From the NCBI GenBank assembly GCA_035452965.1, contig DAOTCE010000004.1, positions 62,001 to 126,000 of the forward strand: a stretch of 64,000 bases of DNA, read 5' to 3'. The notes under the pieces are model-generated. The model saw only the letters and a program-made list of their open reading frames with translations, made no database searches and was not told where the DNA came from. Below, piece after piece: positions 1 through 9,134 of the stretch (position 1 is its first letter; every line of letters begins with the position of its first letter). Both the position numbers and the translations under genes were made by a program. Source of the stretch: Candidatus Paceibacterota bacterium. Lineage in GTDB: Bacteria > Verrucomicrobiota > Verrucomicrobiia > Limisphaerales > UBA8199.

Positions 1-2
1 AC

Positions 3-818
3 GTCATCTATGGACGCAAGTCCGGCACCGCGCTCACGCTCGACGTCTTCCAACCGCGCCCGGCCAACGGCGTCGGAATCATCCTCATGGTCAGCGGTGG
101 ATGGTTTTCCGCGCACGAGTTCATTAACGCCGATTACTTCAAACCATTCCTGAAACGCGGCTACACCGTATTTGCCGTCGTGCACGGTTCGCAGCCAAAG
201 TTCAACATCACCGAGATTGTGCCGGACATCCACCGGGCCGTGCGGTTCATTCGGCACAACGCGGCCAAATATGGCGTGGAGTCCAACCGCCTGGGCATCA
301 CCGGCGGCAGCGCCGGCGGGCATCTTTCACTCACCATGGCCACCCAGGGCAACCCGGGCGACGCCCAGGCCAAAGATCCTGTGGACCGCGAGAGCAGCGC
401 GGTGCAATGCGTGGCGTGTTTCTTCCCCCCGACGGACTTTCTGAACTACAGCCGCCCCGGCGAGGACGCGGTCGGCGTGGGGGTGCTGAAAGACTTCAAA
501 GCCGCGTTTGGACCGCGCTCGGACACCGCGGAGGAGCGCCAAAAACTGGGCCGGGAGATTTCGCCCATCTACTTTGTCCACTCGAACACGCCACCCGTTC
601 TGATCATCCACGGCGACGCGGATAAGCTGGTGCCGATTTGCCAGGCGGAGACGTTTGTCAAGCGCTGCAAGGAAGCAGGGGCAACCGCCAAACTGGTCGT
701 GCGCGAAGGCAAGCTTCACGGCTGGCCGGATATGGGCAAGGACATGGAACTCTTCGCCGACTGGTTCGACGAGCATCTACGCGGCCTAAAACCCGCCGCC
801 ACAGACGGATCCAGATAG
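3..818 (+). CDS. alpha/beta hydrolase (acetylesterase-like), 5' end missing
   Basis: The reading frame is already open at base 3, so the N-terminus lies outside the window; 271 codons are visible. The protein has the alpha/beta-hydrolase nucleophile elbow GGSAGG (about residues 101-106 of the visible part, Ser as nucleophile), preceded by an HGG-like oxyanion segment (VSGGWFS). A late Asp follows in IIHGDADKLVP and the likely catalytic His is in KLHGW. This order is that of the BD-FAE/acetyl-esterase branch, which hydrolyses acyl or acetyl esters, often on sugars. The substrate cannot be told from sequence. An ATG at 87 is internal to the fold and unlikely to be the true start, because the preceding codons still read as fold (VIYGRKSGTALTLDVFQP). 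Confidence 0.8.
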   Translation, partial: VIYGRKSGTALTLDVFQPRPANGVGIILMVSGGWFSAHEFINADYFKPFLKRGYTVFAVVHGSQPKFNITEIVPDIHRAVRFIRHNAAKYGVESNRLGITGGSAGGHLSLTMATQGNPGDAQAKDPVDRESSAVQCVACFFPPTDFLNYSRPGEDAVGVGVLKDFKAAFGPRSDTAEERQKLGREISPIYFVHSNTPPVLIIHGDADKLVPICQAETFVKRCKEAGATAKLVVREGKLHGWPDMGKDMELFADWFDEHLRGLKPAATDGSR

Positions 819-989
819 GACTACAGCCCTGCAATGAGTCTGGAGGCCACAGCGTCAGGCATATACTCCTCGTGCCAAAATTGTAAATGACCTCAGCCCG
901 GTCCAGGCCGAATACCAGTTCCTGACCCCTCCCCGGAGTTGACGCTCAGCCAGCGGGACCGCACATTATGCGGGTCGAACCTCCATGCT

Positions 990-1712
990 ATGGGCGCACA
1001 ATGGAAACAAGCCGGGCGCGAGGCCAACGCGCAGAAGAAAGGCCAGCTGACCGCCAAGCTGGTCCGCGAAATCATGGTCGCGGCCAAACTCGGCGGCCCT
1101 GACCCCGACCTCAACCCCCGCCTGGCCGCCGCCGTCGAGAAGGCGCGCAAAGCCTCCTGCTACCGCGACACCATCGAGCGCGCCATTAAGAAAGGCTCCG
1201 GCCAGACCGACGAGAAGGTTAACTACGAGCTGGTCACCTACGAGGGGTTCGCCCCCCACAAGGTGCCGGTTGTAGTCGAGTGCCTGACCGATAGCCGGAA
1301 TCGCACCGCGCCGGAAATCCGCAATATCTTCAGGGCGGGCTCGCTCGGCCAGCCGGGCAGCGTTGCGTTCTTCTTCAAACACCTCGGCGTCGTCGAAGCC
1401 ACCCACACCGACCCCAACCGCGACGCGGAAGCGGACGCCATCGAGGCTGGCGCACAGGAACTCGAACTCCTCGAACCCGAAGAGGTTCCCACTGGCCAGA
1501 AAGGCACGCGGTTCCTGACGGAAATCAAAGACCTCGATCACGTTTCCAAGGCGCTAAAGAACGCCGGCTGGACCATCCTCTCAGCCGAAATCCGCTACCT
1601 GGCCAAGAACTTCACCGAACTCAGCGATGCCGCCCGCAAGGAAGTCGCCGACTTCCTCAACACCCTCGACGACCACGACGACGTGCACCGGGTCTACGCG
1701 GCCATTCGGTGA
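990..1712 (+). CDS. YebC/PmpR (TACO1) family regulator
   Basis: A 240-residue protein of the YebC/TACO1 family (DUF28). These cytoplasmic proteins are described as transcriptional regulators in some bacteria and, more recently, as factors that help ribosomes through difficult (proline-rich) stretches. I chose the ATG at 990 because MGAQWK followed by an Ala/Lys-rich helix and KLVREIMVAAK is the usual family opening. An in-frame TTG at 939, with GGAG directly before it, would add 17 residues that do not fit the family. The signature IERAIKKGSG is present, followed by VTYEGFAP and the family's middle and C-terminal domains, so the length is normal. It is a single gene with no obvious operon partner. 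Confidence 0.9.
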   Translation: MGAQWKQAGREANAQKKGQLTAKLVREIMVAAKLGGPDPDLNPRLAAAVEKARKASCYRDTIERAIKKGSGQTDEKVNYELVTYEGFAPHKVPVVVECLTDSRNRTAPEIRNIFRAGSLGQPGSVAFFFKHLGVVEATHTDPNRDAEADAIEAGAQELELLEPEEVPTGQKGTRFLTEIKDLDHVSKALKNAGWTILSAEIRYLAKNFTELSDAARKEVADFLNTLDDHDDVHRVYAAIR

Positions 1713-2047
1713 CAAAATAGCCCCTGGCGCCACGTCACCGCGCCAAAGACCCAGCCGTTCGGTTTGGAATCGCCCGAATACGGCCTGCGGGCCACAAGGA
1801 ACCCACACCGTATCCTCACCGTATCCACACCGTATCCACACCGTAGGTTCACTGGCGTAAGCCATTGTGCCCATTATATTTACGTCAATTCACCCCCTGA
1901 TTCCACCACAAGCATTGTCATTGCAATGACTTATAACGGACCGATGTCGCAAACATAGAGCCAACCGTGCGTTTGTTGTGAACAGCCGGTGAATAACCGC
2001 GAACAATTCCGCTTTGACGGCGGTGGCGCCTTGCGGATCATTCTGGA
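1713..2047. other. intergenic region with an 11-bp tandem array
   Basis: No coding region is supported between the YebC-type gene and the helicase gene. The region holds the 11-bp array at 1804-1847. The rest is noticeably more AT-rich than its flanks, especially about 1870-2000, where a promoter for the helicase gene is plausible, though I see no convincing -35/-10 pair. Confidence 0.6.
1804..1847. repeat. 11-bp tandem repeat (ACACCGTATCC), about 4 units
   Basis: Successive units read ACACCGTATCC, TCACCGTATCC (one base shorter at the junction), ACACCGTATCC and a last ACACCGTAGG. The unit is about one helical turn. The terminal ACACCGTAG also occurs at the arms of the palindromic elements near 22.9 and 33.9 kb, so this may be a related or decayed member of that family. 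Confidence 0.75.
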
Positions 2048-4891
2048 TTGCCGAAACCAGCATCGCCGGAAATTGCCGTGCCGTCGCCGCATAATTGGCG
2101 CACGACCGACGAAGACGAAATCAACCGCCGCCGCGCCCGCGCCCGATCGGAGGACTTCCGCACCTCCAACACCGATCCGCGCCATCCCATCTTCTCCAAC
2201 TTCCAGGTCCGCTCGGGCAGCGGCCTGACCTATTCAGTGGAAGTACGCGACGTGCGCCAGCGGCAGTTCGCCTGCGAGTGCGTGGATTTCCGCATCAATG
2301 GTCTGGGGACATGCAAGCACGTCGAGGCAGTGCTGCTGCACCTGGAGGCGCGCTTCAAGCGGCTCTTCCGGGCGGCGAAACAGGACGGGACAACGCGGCT
2401 GGACGTAGTGCCCGACCCGACGGCCGACTCGATTCGACTCATCAACGGCAATGGCGCCACGTCGCGGTCCTTGAAGGCGTGGTTCGATGCGGATGGCAAG
2501 TTACGCAAGGGGCTTCCGGAGGAAGCTATTGAGGCGCTCAAGCAGTTCGGCGCAACGGCGGCGCCGGGGTTGCGCCTGTCGCAGGAACTCGGTCCATGGC
2601 TCGAAGCCCGCCGCCGCGTCGAGGAACGCAAGGAACTCCGGCGCGACTACGAGCTGAAAGTGCAAAGCGGCCAGTGGCCGGCGCACGAGACCAAAGTCCC
2701 GCTCTTCCCCTACCAGCGCGAAGGCATGCTGCACCTGGCTTTCGCCGAACGCGCGTTGCTGGCCGATGAAATGGGGCTGGGCAAGACCATTCAGGCCATC
2801 GCCGCCTGCGCCTTGCTGCACCGGCTCGGCCGGGCAGCCCGCGTGCTGGTCGTCACGCCCGCCTCCTTGAAGACCGAATGGGAGGAGCAGATACAGCGCT
2901 TTACTGATCTGCCCTATCAACTGGTATTCGGCAACCAGGCGCGGCGGCTGAAGGCTTACGAGGCGGCCGCCGGCAGAGGGGCGGGCGAGCCGCCCGGCCC
3001 ACTGGCAGGCGGGACGCCTGCCCTACGGCCGTTCTTCACCATCGTCAATTACGAGCAAATGCTGGCCGACTCGCTGGAGGTGAACCACCGGCTGCGGCCG
3101 GACATCGTCGTGCTGGACGAAGCGCAGCGGATCAAGAACTGGAGCACCAGGACCACCCAGGCCGTCAAACGCCTGCGCAGCCGCTATGCCTTCATCCTCA
3201 CCGGCACGCCCATCGAGAACCGCATTGACGAACTCTATTCGCTGATGGACTTCCTGAACCCGTCCCTGCTCGGGCCGCTGTTCCGGTTCAACCGCGAGTA
3301 TTACGCCCTGGACGACCGCGGGCGCCCCGCCGGCTACCGCAACCTCGACAAACTCCATGAGCGCATCAAGCTCCACATGCTCCGCCGCCGCAAGGCCGAC
3401 GTCGAAACCGAACTGCCCGAACGCACCGACCGCAACCACTTCGTCTCGCTCAGCGCCGAGCAGCAGGGCGAATACGAGGGCCACGAGGGCGTCGTCGCCC
3501 GGCTGGCGAGCATCGCCAAACGCCGGCCGCTGACCCAGCAGGAGCAGGACAAACTGCTGCGCCATCTCAACATGATGCGCATGGTGTGCGACACCAACTT
3601 CATTCTTAATCCCGACCAGCGCGCCTGCCCGAAATTGGCCGAGCTGGAGAAAATCCTCGAGGAATGCCGCGATAATCCCGACGTGAAGGCAATCGTCTTC
3701 TCCGAATGGGAGCGGATGCTCGAGCTGGCCCGCGGCCTATGCGACCGGCTCAAGCTGGGCTTCGCCTGGCACACCGGCACCGTTCCCCAGAAACGCCGCC
3801 GCGCCGAAATCAACGCCTTCAAATCCGACCCCCGCTGCCGTGTCTTCCTCAGCACCGATTCGGGTGCCGCTGGCTTGAATCTCCAGAATGCCAGCGTGGT
3901 CGTCAACTGCGACCTGCCCTGGAACCCCGCCAAACTGGAGCAGCGCATCGCCCGCGCGTGGCGCAAGCACCAGACCCGCGCCGTCACCGTCATCAACCTC
4001 GTATCCGAAAAGACCATCGAGCACCGCATGCTGGGCACGCTCTCGAACAAACAGGCCCTCGCCGATGGCGTGCTCGACCGCCGGGGCAACCTCCAGGAGA
4101 TCAAGCTCCAGACTGGCCGCCAGGCCTTCCTGGCCAAACTGCAGCAACTCGTCGCCGCGCCGCCGCACGAGGCGAAACCCGAGACGCGCGAGGCCAAACC
4201 TCCCCTGCCGGCCGACCGCCCGCGAGGCTTCGCCGCGGCGGCGCGTCAACACATTAACGGCGCCCTGCTTCGCTGCGAGGAGCGCTACCCGAACGACGCT
4301 CCGCATTCAGTCCTCTATGTCGTCGTCGAACGCGATGCCGCGCAATACCGCGAGCAACTCAACTCCCTGCACGCAGAATACTTCGGCCCGGGCCAGTGGG
4401 ACCCGCTGGCCCCCGTGCGCCTGGAAGTGATTGACCGCGCCACCGACGAAGCCCTGCAACGACTCATTGACGCCGGCCTGCTGGCCAGGACCACCCGCGC
4501 CAACCGCCCGCTATGGCCGGCCGAATCCGCCGAAGTCTCGCCACCGCCGCTTTCAACGGCCGAGTTGGAGAAGCTCTCAGCCCACCGCCACCGCGCCGGC
4601 CGGAAACTCAAGATGGCGCGCGTGCTCTGTGATGCCGGGCTAATTGAGGAAGCGCGCGCCGCCCTGCTGGAAGCCGTCCCGCCGCTGGGTTGCGCTTTGG
4701 CCGTCCAACATCGCTTCCCCGAACCGGCCTCCCCTGAGCACGCCCTCCTGCCGCCGCTTTCGTCCTGTTGGAAGGAAGCCCTGCCGTTGCTGCGCGAATT
4801 CACCAGCGATGCCGCCCGCCCCTGCCCGCCGGTTTTGGAAGCGCTGCTCCCGCTCGCGGAATATCCTTCATCCAACGCGTGCCGCCCGTGA
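2048..4891 (+). CDS. SWIM zinc-finger SNF2-family helicase
   Basis: A 947-residue DEAD/SNF2-type ATPase. The N-terminus carries a SWIM zinc finger (C76-x-C78 and C89-x-H91). The SNF2 core follows with Walker A DEMGLGKT at 240-247, Walker B DEAQ at 357-360, LTGTPIENR, and the helicase C-terminal lobe with GAAGLNLQ and a QRIARAWRKHQ arginine-finger region near 605-640. Such proteins translocate on double-stranded DNA and remodel protein-DNA or polymerase complexes (HepA/RapA-like). The start is a TTG at 2048; no upstream ATG is available. Between motifs I and II lies an unusual Gly/Pro-rich insert (about residues 300-327) encoded by a GC palindrome. About 300 residues after the helicase core match nothing I can name. 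Confidence 0.88.
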   Translation: MPKPASPEIAVPSPHNWRTTDEDEINRRRARARSEDFRTSNTDPRHPIFSNFQVRSGSGLTYSVEVRDVRQRQFACECVDFRINGLGTCKHVEAVLLHLEARFKRLFRAAKQDGTTRLDVVPDPTADSIRLINGNGATSRSLKAWFDADGKLRKGLPEEAIEALKQFGATAAPGLRLSQELGPWLEARRRVEERKELRRDYELKVQSGQWPAHETKVPLFPYQREGMLHLAFAERALLADEMGLGKTIQAIAACALLHRLGRAARVLVVTPASLKTEWEEQIQRFTDLPYQLVFGNQARRLKAYEAAAGRGAGEPPGPLAGGTPALRPFFTIVNYEQMLADSLEVNHRLRPDIVVLDEAQRIKNWSTRTTQAVKRLRSRYAFILTGTPIENRIDELYSLMDFLNPSLLGPLFRFNREYYALDDRGRPAGYRNLDKLHERIKLHMLRRRKADVETELPERTDRNHFVSLSAEQQGEYEGHEGVVARLASIAKRRPLTQQEQDKLLRHLNMMRMVCDTNFILNPDQRACPKLAELEKILEECRDNPDVKAIVFSEWERMLELARGLCDRLKLGFAWHTGTVPQKRRRAEINAFKSDPRCRVFLSTDSGAAGLNLQNASVVVNCDLPWNPAKLEQRIARAWRKHQTRAVTVINLVSEKTIEHRMLGTLSNKQALADGVLDRRGNLQEIKLQTGRQAFLAKLQQLVAAPPHEAKPETREAKPPLPADRPRGFAAAARQHINGALLRCEERYPNDAPHSVLYVVVERDAAQYREQLNSLHAEYFGPGQWDPLAPVRLEVIDRATDEALQRLIDAGLLARTTRANRPLWPAESAEVSPPPLSTAELEKLSAHRHRAGRKLKMARVLCDAGLIEEARAALLEAVPPLGCALAVQHRFPEPASPEHALLPPLSSCWKEALPLLREFTSDAARPCPPVLEALLPLAEYPSSNACRP
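3004..3022. repeat. GC palindrome inside the helicase gene
   Basis: GGCAGGCG-GGA-CGCCTGCC is a perfect 8-bp inverted repeat with a 3-nt loop. It lies in frame within the helicase gene and encodes part of a Gly/Pro-rich stretch (PLAGGTPALRP) that interrupts the usual spacing between helicase motifs I and II. Confidence 0.7.
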
Positions 4892-5195
4892 TCCCGCCAG
4901 AATAGCGGAGAAGGCGCGCAGGGAACTGCGAGCCTTACGGACGCGAGGGTCCGGCTGGTGGTAGTGACAAGATGCGCCCGTCACTGTGCGGGGCCCGGAT
5001 TGTTGCTTGATTCGGCCAACGTCCTGGCCCACCCTGGAGGCGCTGTCGCGCGACGGCGAGACCTTAAGCGACGCGTAGAGAAACTCGTGAATAGCTGCAA
5101 TCATAGTCCAAACACCGGCACTTCTGGCGGAACGGGGTTGGTCCCCTGCCCAAAGGAGCTGCTAGCCAGCCCAGTCCCGGATTCCAACGCCATCT
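4892..5195. other. intergenic, no gene seen
   Basis: About 300 bases between the helicase and acetyltransferase genes. Only short weak hairpins are visible (for example CGCAG-GGAA-CTGCG near 4917). I see no RNA gene or convincing promoter. Confidence 0.5.
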
Positions 5196-5636
5196 ATGCG
5201 GCGCCACCCCAAGAACCCTTGGATTAGCAACTCGGTCGCAGCTCGAATGCTGATCTTCCTGACGCGGCACCGACTGCCAGTCGTAAGCCGGTTCTTCATG
5301 TACTATCTCGGTTGCGACATTGGCCTGGCGCTGCCCAAGACCGTGTTTCTACCCCACCCGATGGGCATTGTCATCCACAGCGGAACTCGCATTGGGGATG
5401 ATGTCGTGATCGGCCACCAAGTCACCTTGGGCGGGCGTGATTTGACCAGCGCTGCGCCGCTGGTGGAGGACGGCGTCTACATTGGCGCCGGAGCCAAAAT
5501 CCTGGGCGGTGTGCGCATTGGTCGCGGAGCGACCATCGGTGCCAATGCCGTGGTCACCAAGGATGTTCCCGCAGGGGCCACCGTCGCCGGCGCCAACCGC
5601 CTGTTACCCAAACCCAGCCCCTATGCGTTGGACTGA
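5196..5636 (+). CDS. hexapeptide-repeat acetyltransferase (serine O-acetyltransferase-like)
   Basis: A 146-residue left-handed beta-helix acyltransferase. The C-terminal two thirds show the hexapeptide repeat pattern (GIVIHSGTRIGDDVVIG, then GVYIGAGAKILGG, VRIGRGATIGANAVV) and the typical end VVTKDVPAGATVAG. His in HPMG...IHSG is the likely catalytic base region. It is shorter than CysE because it lacks the N-terminal helical domain, as in the short transferases found in polysaccharide clusters. It lies just upstream of two glycosyltransferase genes, so acetylation of a surface glycan is the likelier role; cysteine synthesis is the alternative. The ATG at 5196 gives a full helical lead-in; an internal ATG at 5247 is possible. 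Confidence 0.8.
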   Translation: MRRHPKNPWISNSVAARMLIFLTRHRLPVVSRFFMYYLGCDIGLALPKTVFLPHPMGIVIHSGTRIGDDVVIGHQVTLGGRDLTSAAPLVEDGVYIGAGAKILGGVRIGRGATIGANAVVTKDVPAGATVAGANRLLPKPSPYALD

Positions 5637-5799
5637 GGTAAGCCTGCCGCCATCGTTGGAGACTGCGTCTGGCCGATTTCGTTGTTTCCGCTGAGCTGTT
5701 GAAAGGCGCCGGGATTCCCCGATCTTTGCGATTCCAGAATCGAGTATTCTTGTTGAACGGGACCAGTGGCTCTGATACGGTGATTCCTGCTACTCAAGT

Positions 5800-6807
5800 A
5801 TGAAGGTACTCTTCAATTGCCACGTGCCTTTCATGCTGGCACACGGCGGCGCCCAGGTTCAGATTGAGCAAACCAAAGCGGGCTTGGAGCGGATTGGCGT
5901 GGAAACAGTCTTCCTGGAGTGGTGGAACGACCAGCAAACGGGCGATATCCTGCACCACTTCGCCAGAATACCCACTAACCTCCTACATCTGGCGCGGCAG
6001 AAAGGAATGAAGGTGGTCATGTCCGCCTTCATGTCCGGTTTGGGGGCACGGCCGGCTTGGCAGCGGCTGCTGCAGAAGATCGCGTATTCCGTCGCCAAGC
6101 CGCTTGCGCCAAGCCGTATCCGCGCACTCTTTGACTGGGACTGCTACAAACAGTTAGACGCTATCATGGCGATGACGCCCTACGAAGCAGCCCTCTTGAC
6201 CCGGATACATAATGCGCCTTCGTCGCGGGTGCACGTGATCCCCAATGGAGTCGAAGATGTCTTTCTACAAAGCCGGCCGACAGCTCGCGGCAAGTGGCTG
6301 GTTTGCACAGCCAGCATCATCGAATTGAAAGGCGTTCTGAAACTGGCGCGAATGGCCGTGCAGGCGGAAACCCCCGTTTGGATAATTGGCAAACCTCTCT
6401 CAGATACGGACGACTACGTGAGGCGATTCATCGAGTACGCGCGCCAGAACCAACGACTAGTGCGCTACGAAGGGGCTATAACCGACCGCGAGCGGCTGGC
6501 CCAAATCTATCGCGAGGCACGGGGATTTGTGCTGCTGAGCAGGTGGGAGAGCCTGAGTCTCTCGGCACTTGAGGCAGCCGCCTGCCAATGTCCTTTGCTG
6601 CTGAGCGACCTGCCATGGGCTCGCGATTCGTTCAAAGAAAAGGCCAACTATTGCCCCCTCACAGAATCCCTGCCTGCGGCTGCTTCCCGGCTGCGGCATT
6701 TCTACGAAGCAGCTCCCGTTCTCGAACCGCCACCAAAGCCTTTCTCCTGGCTGGAGGTCGGCCAACAAATCAGGGCAATCTATGAGTCAGTCCTTAATCC
6801 CCACTAG
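5800..6807 (+). CDS. glycosyltransferase family 4 (first tandem copy)
   Basis: A 335-residue GT-B glycosyltransferase that transfers a sugar from a nucleotide-sugar donor to a growing glycan. The C-terminal half has the family's EX7E signature in WESLSLSALEAA (E250 and E258), preceded by HVIPNGVEDVF and RYEGAITDRERLA. The N-terminus MKVLFNCHVPFMLAHGGAQ is the usual acceptor-domain opening with a Gly-rich loop. It is clearly paralogous over its whole length to the gene directly downstream (75-bp gap). The two are probably co-transcribed with the acetyltransferase upstream. Donor and acceptor cannot be inferred. Confidence 0.87.
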   Translation: MKVLFNCHVPFMLAHGGAQVQIEQTKAGLERIGVETVFLEWWNDQQTGDILHHFARIPTNLLHLARQKGMKVVMSAFMSGLGARPAWQRLLQKIAYSVAKPLAPSRIRALFDWDCYKQLDAIMAMTPYEAALLTRIHNAPSSRVHVIPNGVEDVFLQSRPTARGKWLVCTASIIELKGVLKLARMAVQAETPVWIIGKPLSDTDDYVRRFIEYARQNQRLVRYEGAITDRERLAQIYREARGFVLLSRWESLSLSALEAAACQCPLLLSDLPWARDSFKEKANYCPLTESLPAAASRLRHFYEAAPVLEPPPKPFSWLEVGQQIRAIYESVLNPH

Positions 6808-6882
6808 CGCTGGCGAGCCCACTGGGACAGATTGCGCAGCGACAACTCCAAGCCGGTTCCCGAATTGCACTTGCGCGGCGTC

Positions 6883-7893
6883 ATGAAGGTTCTCTTCTAC
6901 CACTTCACCCCGTTCGCCTTCGCGCACGGAGGCCTGCAAACTCAGATCATCCAGACACGCCAGGCCCTGGAACGACTCGGCGTCCAGGCCGAGTTCCTGC
7001 GCTGGTGGGACTCAGGCCAAAGCGGCGACATACTGCACTTCTTCGGGCGCATTCGGCTGGGCACACTTCAACTCGCACGCGGGAAAGGACTGAAAGTTGT
7101 CCAAGCCGAGCTGTTGACCGAACAAGGCGCCCGGTCCCGGCTGCGCTTGGCACTGGAAAAGATGGCCCGACGGGCGATGACGCTCGCCCTGCCGCGCGTC
7201 GTGACAGACAGTTTCCATTTGGATTCTTACCGGTTGGCCGACGCGTGCGTGGCTTTGACGGAATGGGAAGCATACTTAATGCGGAAAGTGTATGGCGCCC
7301 CTCGCGAGAGAATCCATGTCGTGCCCAACGGCGTTGAAGAGGTCTTCTTGAACAGTCGGCCGGCCAAGCGAGGGCCCTGGTTGGTTTGCGCAGCGACCAT
7401 TGCCGAACACAAGCGCGTGCTCGAACTCGCCCAGTACGCCGTGCGTGCGCAAACGCCGCTTTGGGTTATCGGCAAGCCCTACTCCGAACAGAACGCCTAC
7501 GCCCAACGCTTTATTGCGCTGGCCAAAGCGCATCCCCGTTTCCTGCGCTACGAAGGCCCAATTGCAGATCGGGCAAGACTGGCGCGAGTTTATCGCGAAG
7601 CTCGCGGTTTCGTGCTGCTGAGCGCCATGGAAAGCCTGAGCCTGTCGGCGCTCGAAGCCGCCGCGTGCGAGTGTCCCCTGCTGCTGAGCCGCCTGCCGTG
7701 GGCGACGACTGTTTTCCGCGAGAACGCCTGCTACTGTCCGGTCACCGCCTCCTCCGGCCGCACGGCGGCGTTTCTGCGACAGTTTTACGATGCTGCGCCG
7801 AGCCTAAAGCCGGCGCCACGCCCCCTCACTTGGACAGAGGTGGCCAAACTACTCAAGCGCCTTTACGAAACACTGCTCGAGGCTCCGCAGTAG
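6883..7893 (+). CDS. glycosyltransferase family 4 (second tandem copy)
   Basis: A 336-residue GT-B enzyme, paralogue of the preceding gene: both begin MKVLF, share AHGG and Q-x-QI-x-QT, share PNGVE-(D/E)-VF, and carry the same EX7E block ESLSLSALEAAAC at residues 250-258. I start it at the ATG at 6883 because this aligns with the neighbour's first residue. A TTG at 6832 would add 17 residues without counterpart. The close similarity suggests a local gene duplication followed by divergence in donor or acceptor choice. It ends 43 bp from the convergent minus-strand glycosyltransferase. Confidence 0.87.
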   Translation: MKVLFYHFTPFAFAHGGLQTQIIQTRQALERLGVQAEFLRWWDSGQSGDILHFFGRIRLGTLQLARGKGLKVVQAELLTEQGARSRLRLALEKMARRAMTLALPRVVTDSFHLDSYRLADACVALTEWEAYLMRKVYGAPRERIHVVPNGVEEVFLNSRPAKRGPWLVCAATIAEHKRVLELAQYAVRAQTPLWVIGKPYSEQNAYAQRFIALAKAHPRFLRYEGPIADRARLARVYREARGFVLLSAMESLSLSALEAAACECPLLLSRLPWATTVFRENACYCPVTASSGRTAAFLRQFYDAAPSLKPAPRPLTWTEVAKLLKRLYETLLEAPQ

Positions 7894-7936
7894 ATATGAT
7901 CCATGCGCTCCATCCGCTTACCTCGCACGGCATGGA

Positions 7937-9103
7937 TCAGCGATGCAGGGAAGCATCACCAGATCTATTCAGCACTTCCCGGTAGATCTCAAGGTGCCGC
8001 CCGGCAACGACCTCGGGATGGAATCGCTCCCGGGCACTCGCCCTCGCTTGCCGGGCGATTTCCGCGGCTGCTGTCGGGTTGACCAGCAACTTCTCCACAG
8101 CCGTTGCCATGCTCCCGGGATCCAGGGGGTTGCAGAAGATGCCCGTCTTGTTTGGCTCGATCAGATCGGGCAAGCCACCAACCTCGGCCGCAACGACCGG
8201 AACGCCCGCCGCCATCGCTTCCAGGACGGTCATGGGGCAATTGTCCTCCAGTGATGGCAGCACCAGTACTGTCGTATTGCGCAACAGGGCCTTCAACTCT
8301 TCCCGGCTGGCTGATCCGCCATACGCACACCAGGGACGCGCCCGGACCAGGCTGAAAAACTCACGGCCGTAAGGGTTCTTGTCGCTTGCTTCCCCGCAGA
8401 ATCGGAGTTCAAATTTGTGTTTCCGGGCCAATGGATCGAGCGCACGGATGAAGGCATTCTGGTTCTTACGCAAGCAAACGTGAGCCACGCACAGCAGGCG
8501 CGCCGGCGCTCCCGGGTCCAGCGCCGCGTTGACCTCGAAGAAGGACCCATCCACGGCGTTCGGCACCACCCAGGTGTGCCGGGCCAAATCCATGACCGCC
8601 TGTTGGGTGTAACGCGTGATACAAACCACGCCGGCAGAGCGAGGAATGGTCAGGCGTTCCAGTCGCGCCGCCAGCCACGGAAAGGAAAAGGGGCGGGCGT
8701 GGTTCACCTGCGCAATCAGCCGCATGTTCCCGTGAATAGTGACCACATTCGGGAAGCCCGAGAGAACCGCGTCGAGGGCGCAATCCAGCTCAGTTCCCTG
8801 GCCATGCACTATGTCGGGTCGGATGGCTCTGAGCTTCTTCCGAACGGCCCGGACGCAGCCTTGGTAGGCAGTCCGCATCCACCCGATCTTCGGCACGTGC
8901 AGGCTGTGGAAGAAGATATTGGGGGCGAGTTTCTCGGGCGCGGCGACCGGCTGGCGAATGCAAGAGACCACGTGCACTTCCGCTTCGGGCAGCCGCGCGA
9001 AGCCCTGCAACAGGGCCTCCGGCGCCGTCCCGAAATGCGGAGCCGGCGTGCGGTAACTTTTCAGCACTTCCCGGCTGTCGGTAGTCAGAAAGCCAATCTT
9101 CAT
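7937..9103 (-). CDS. glycosyltransferase family 4, GT1-like
   Basis: A 388-residue GT-B glycosyltransferase beginning MKIGFLTTDSREVLKSY. Family marks include VHGQGTELDCAL, the N-lobe helix VVTIHGNMR, VVPNAVDGSFF, and the donor-site block SLEDNCPMTVLEAMAAGVPVVA, in which the first Glu of EX7E aligns with Asp. It belongs to a more typical WcaC/RfaG-like GT4 branch than the tandem pair upstream. It is transcribed convergently to them and lies 31 bp downstream of a methyltransferase gene on the same strand, so the minus-strand genes 10850 to 7937 are probably one unit. Confidence 0.87.
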   Translation of the reverse strand: MKIGFLTTDSREVLKSYRTPAPHFGTAPEALLQGFARLPEAEVHVVSCIRQPVAAPEKLAPNIFFHSLHVPKIGWMRTAYQGCVRAVRKKLRAIRPDIVHGQGTELDCALDAVLSGFPNVVTIHGNMRLIAQVNHARPFSFPWLAARLERLTIPRSAGVVCITRYTQQAVMDLARHTWVVPNAVDGSFFEVNAALDPGAPARLLCVAHVCLRKNQNAFIRALDPLARKHKFELRFCGEASDKNPYGREFFSLVRARPWCAYGGSASREELKALLRNTTVLVLPSLEDNCPMTVLEAMAAGVPVVAAEVGGLPDLIEPNKTGIFCNPLDPGSMATAVEKLLVNPTAAAEIARQARASARERFHPEVVAGRHLEIYREVLNRSGDASLHR

Positions 9104-9134
9104 CTAGAGGCACGCGTTTACCATCGGAAAGGCA

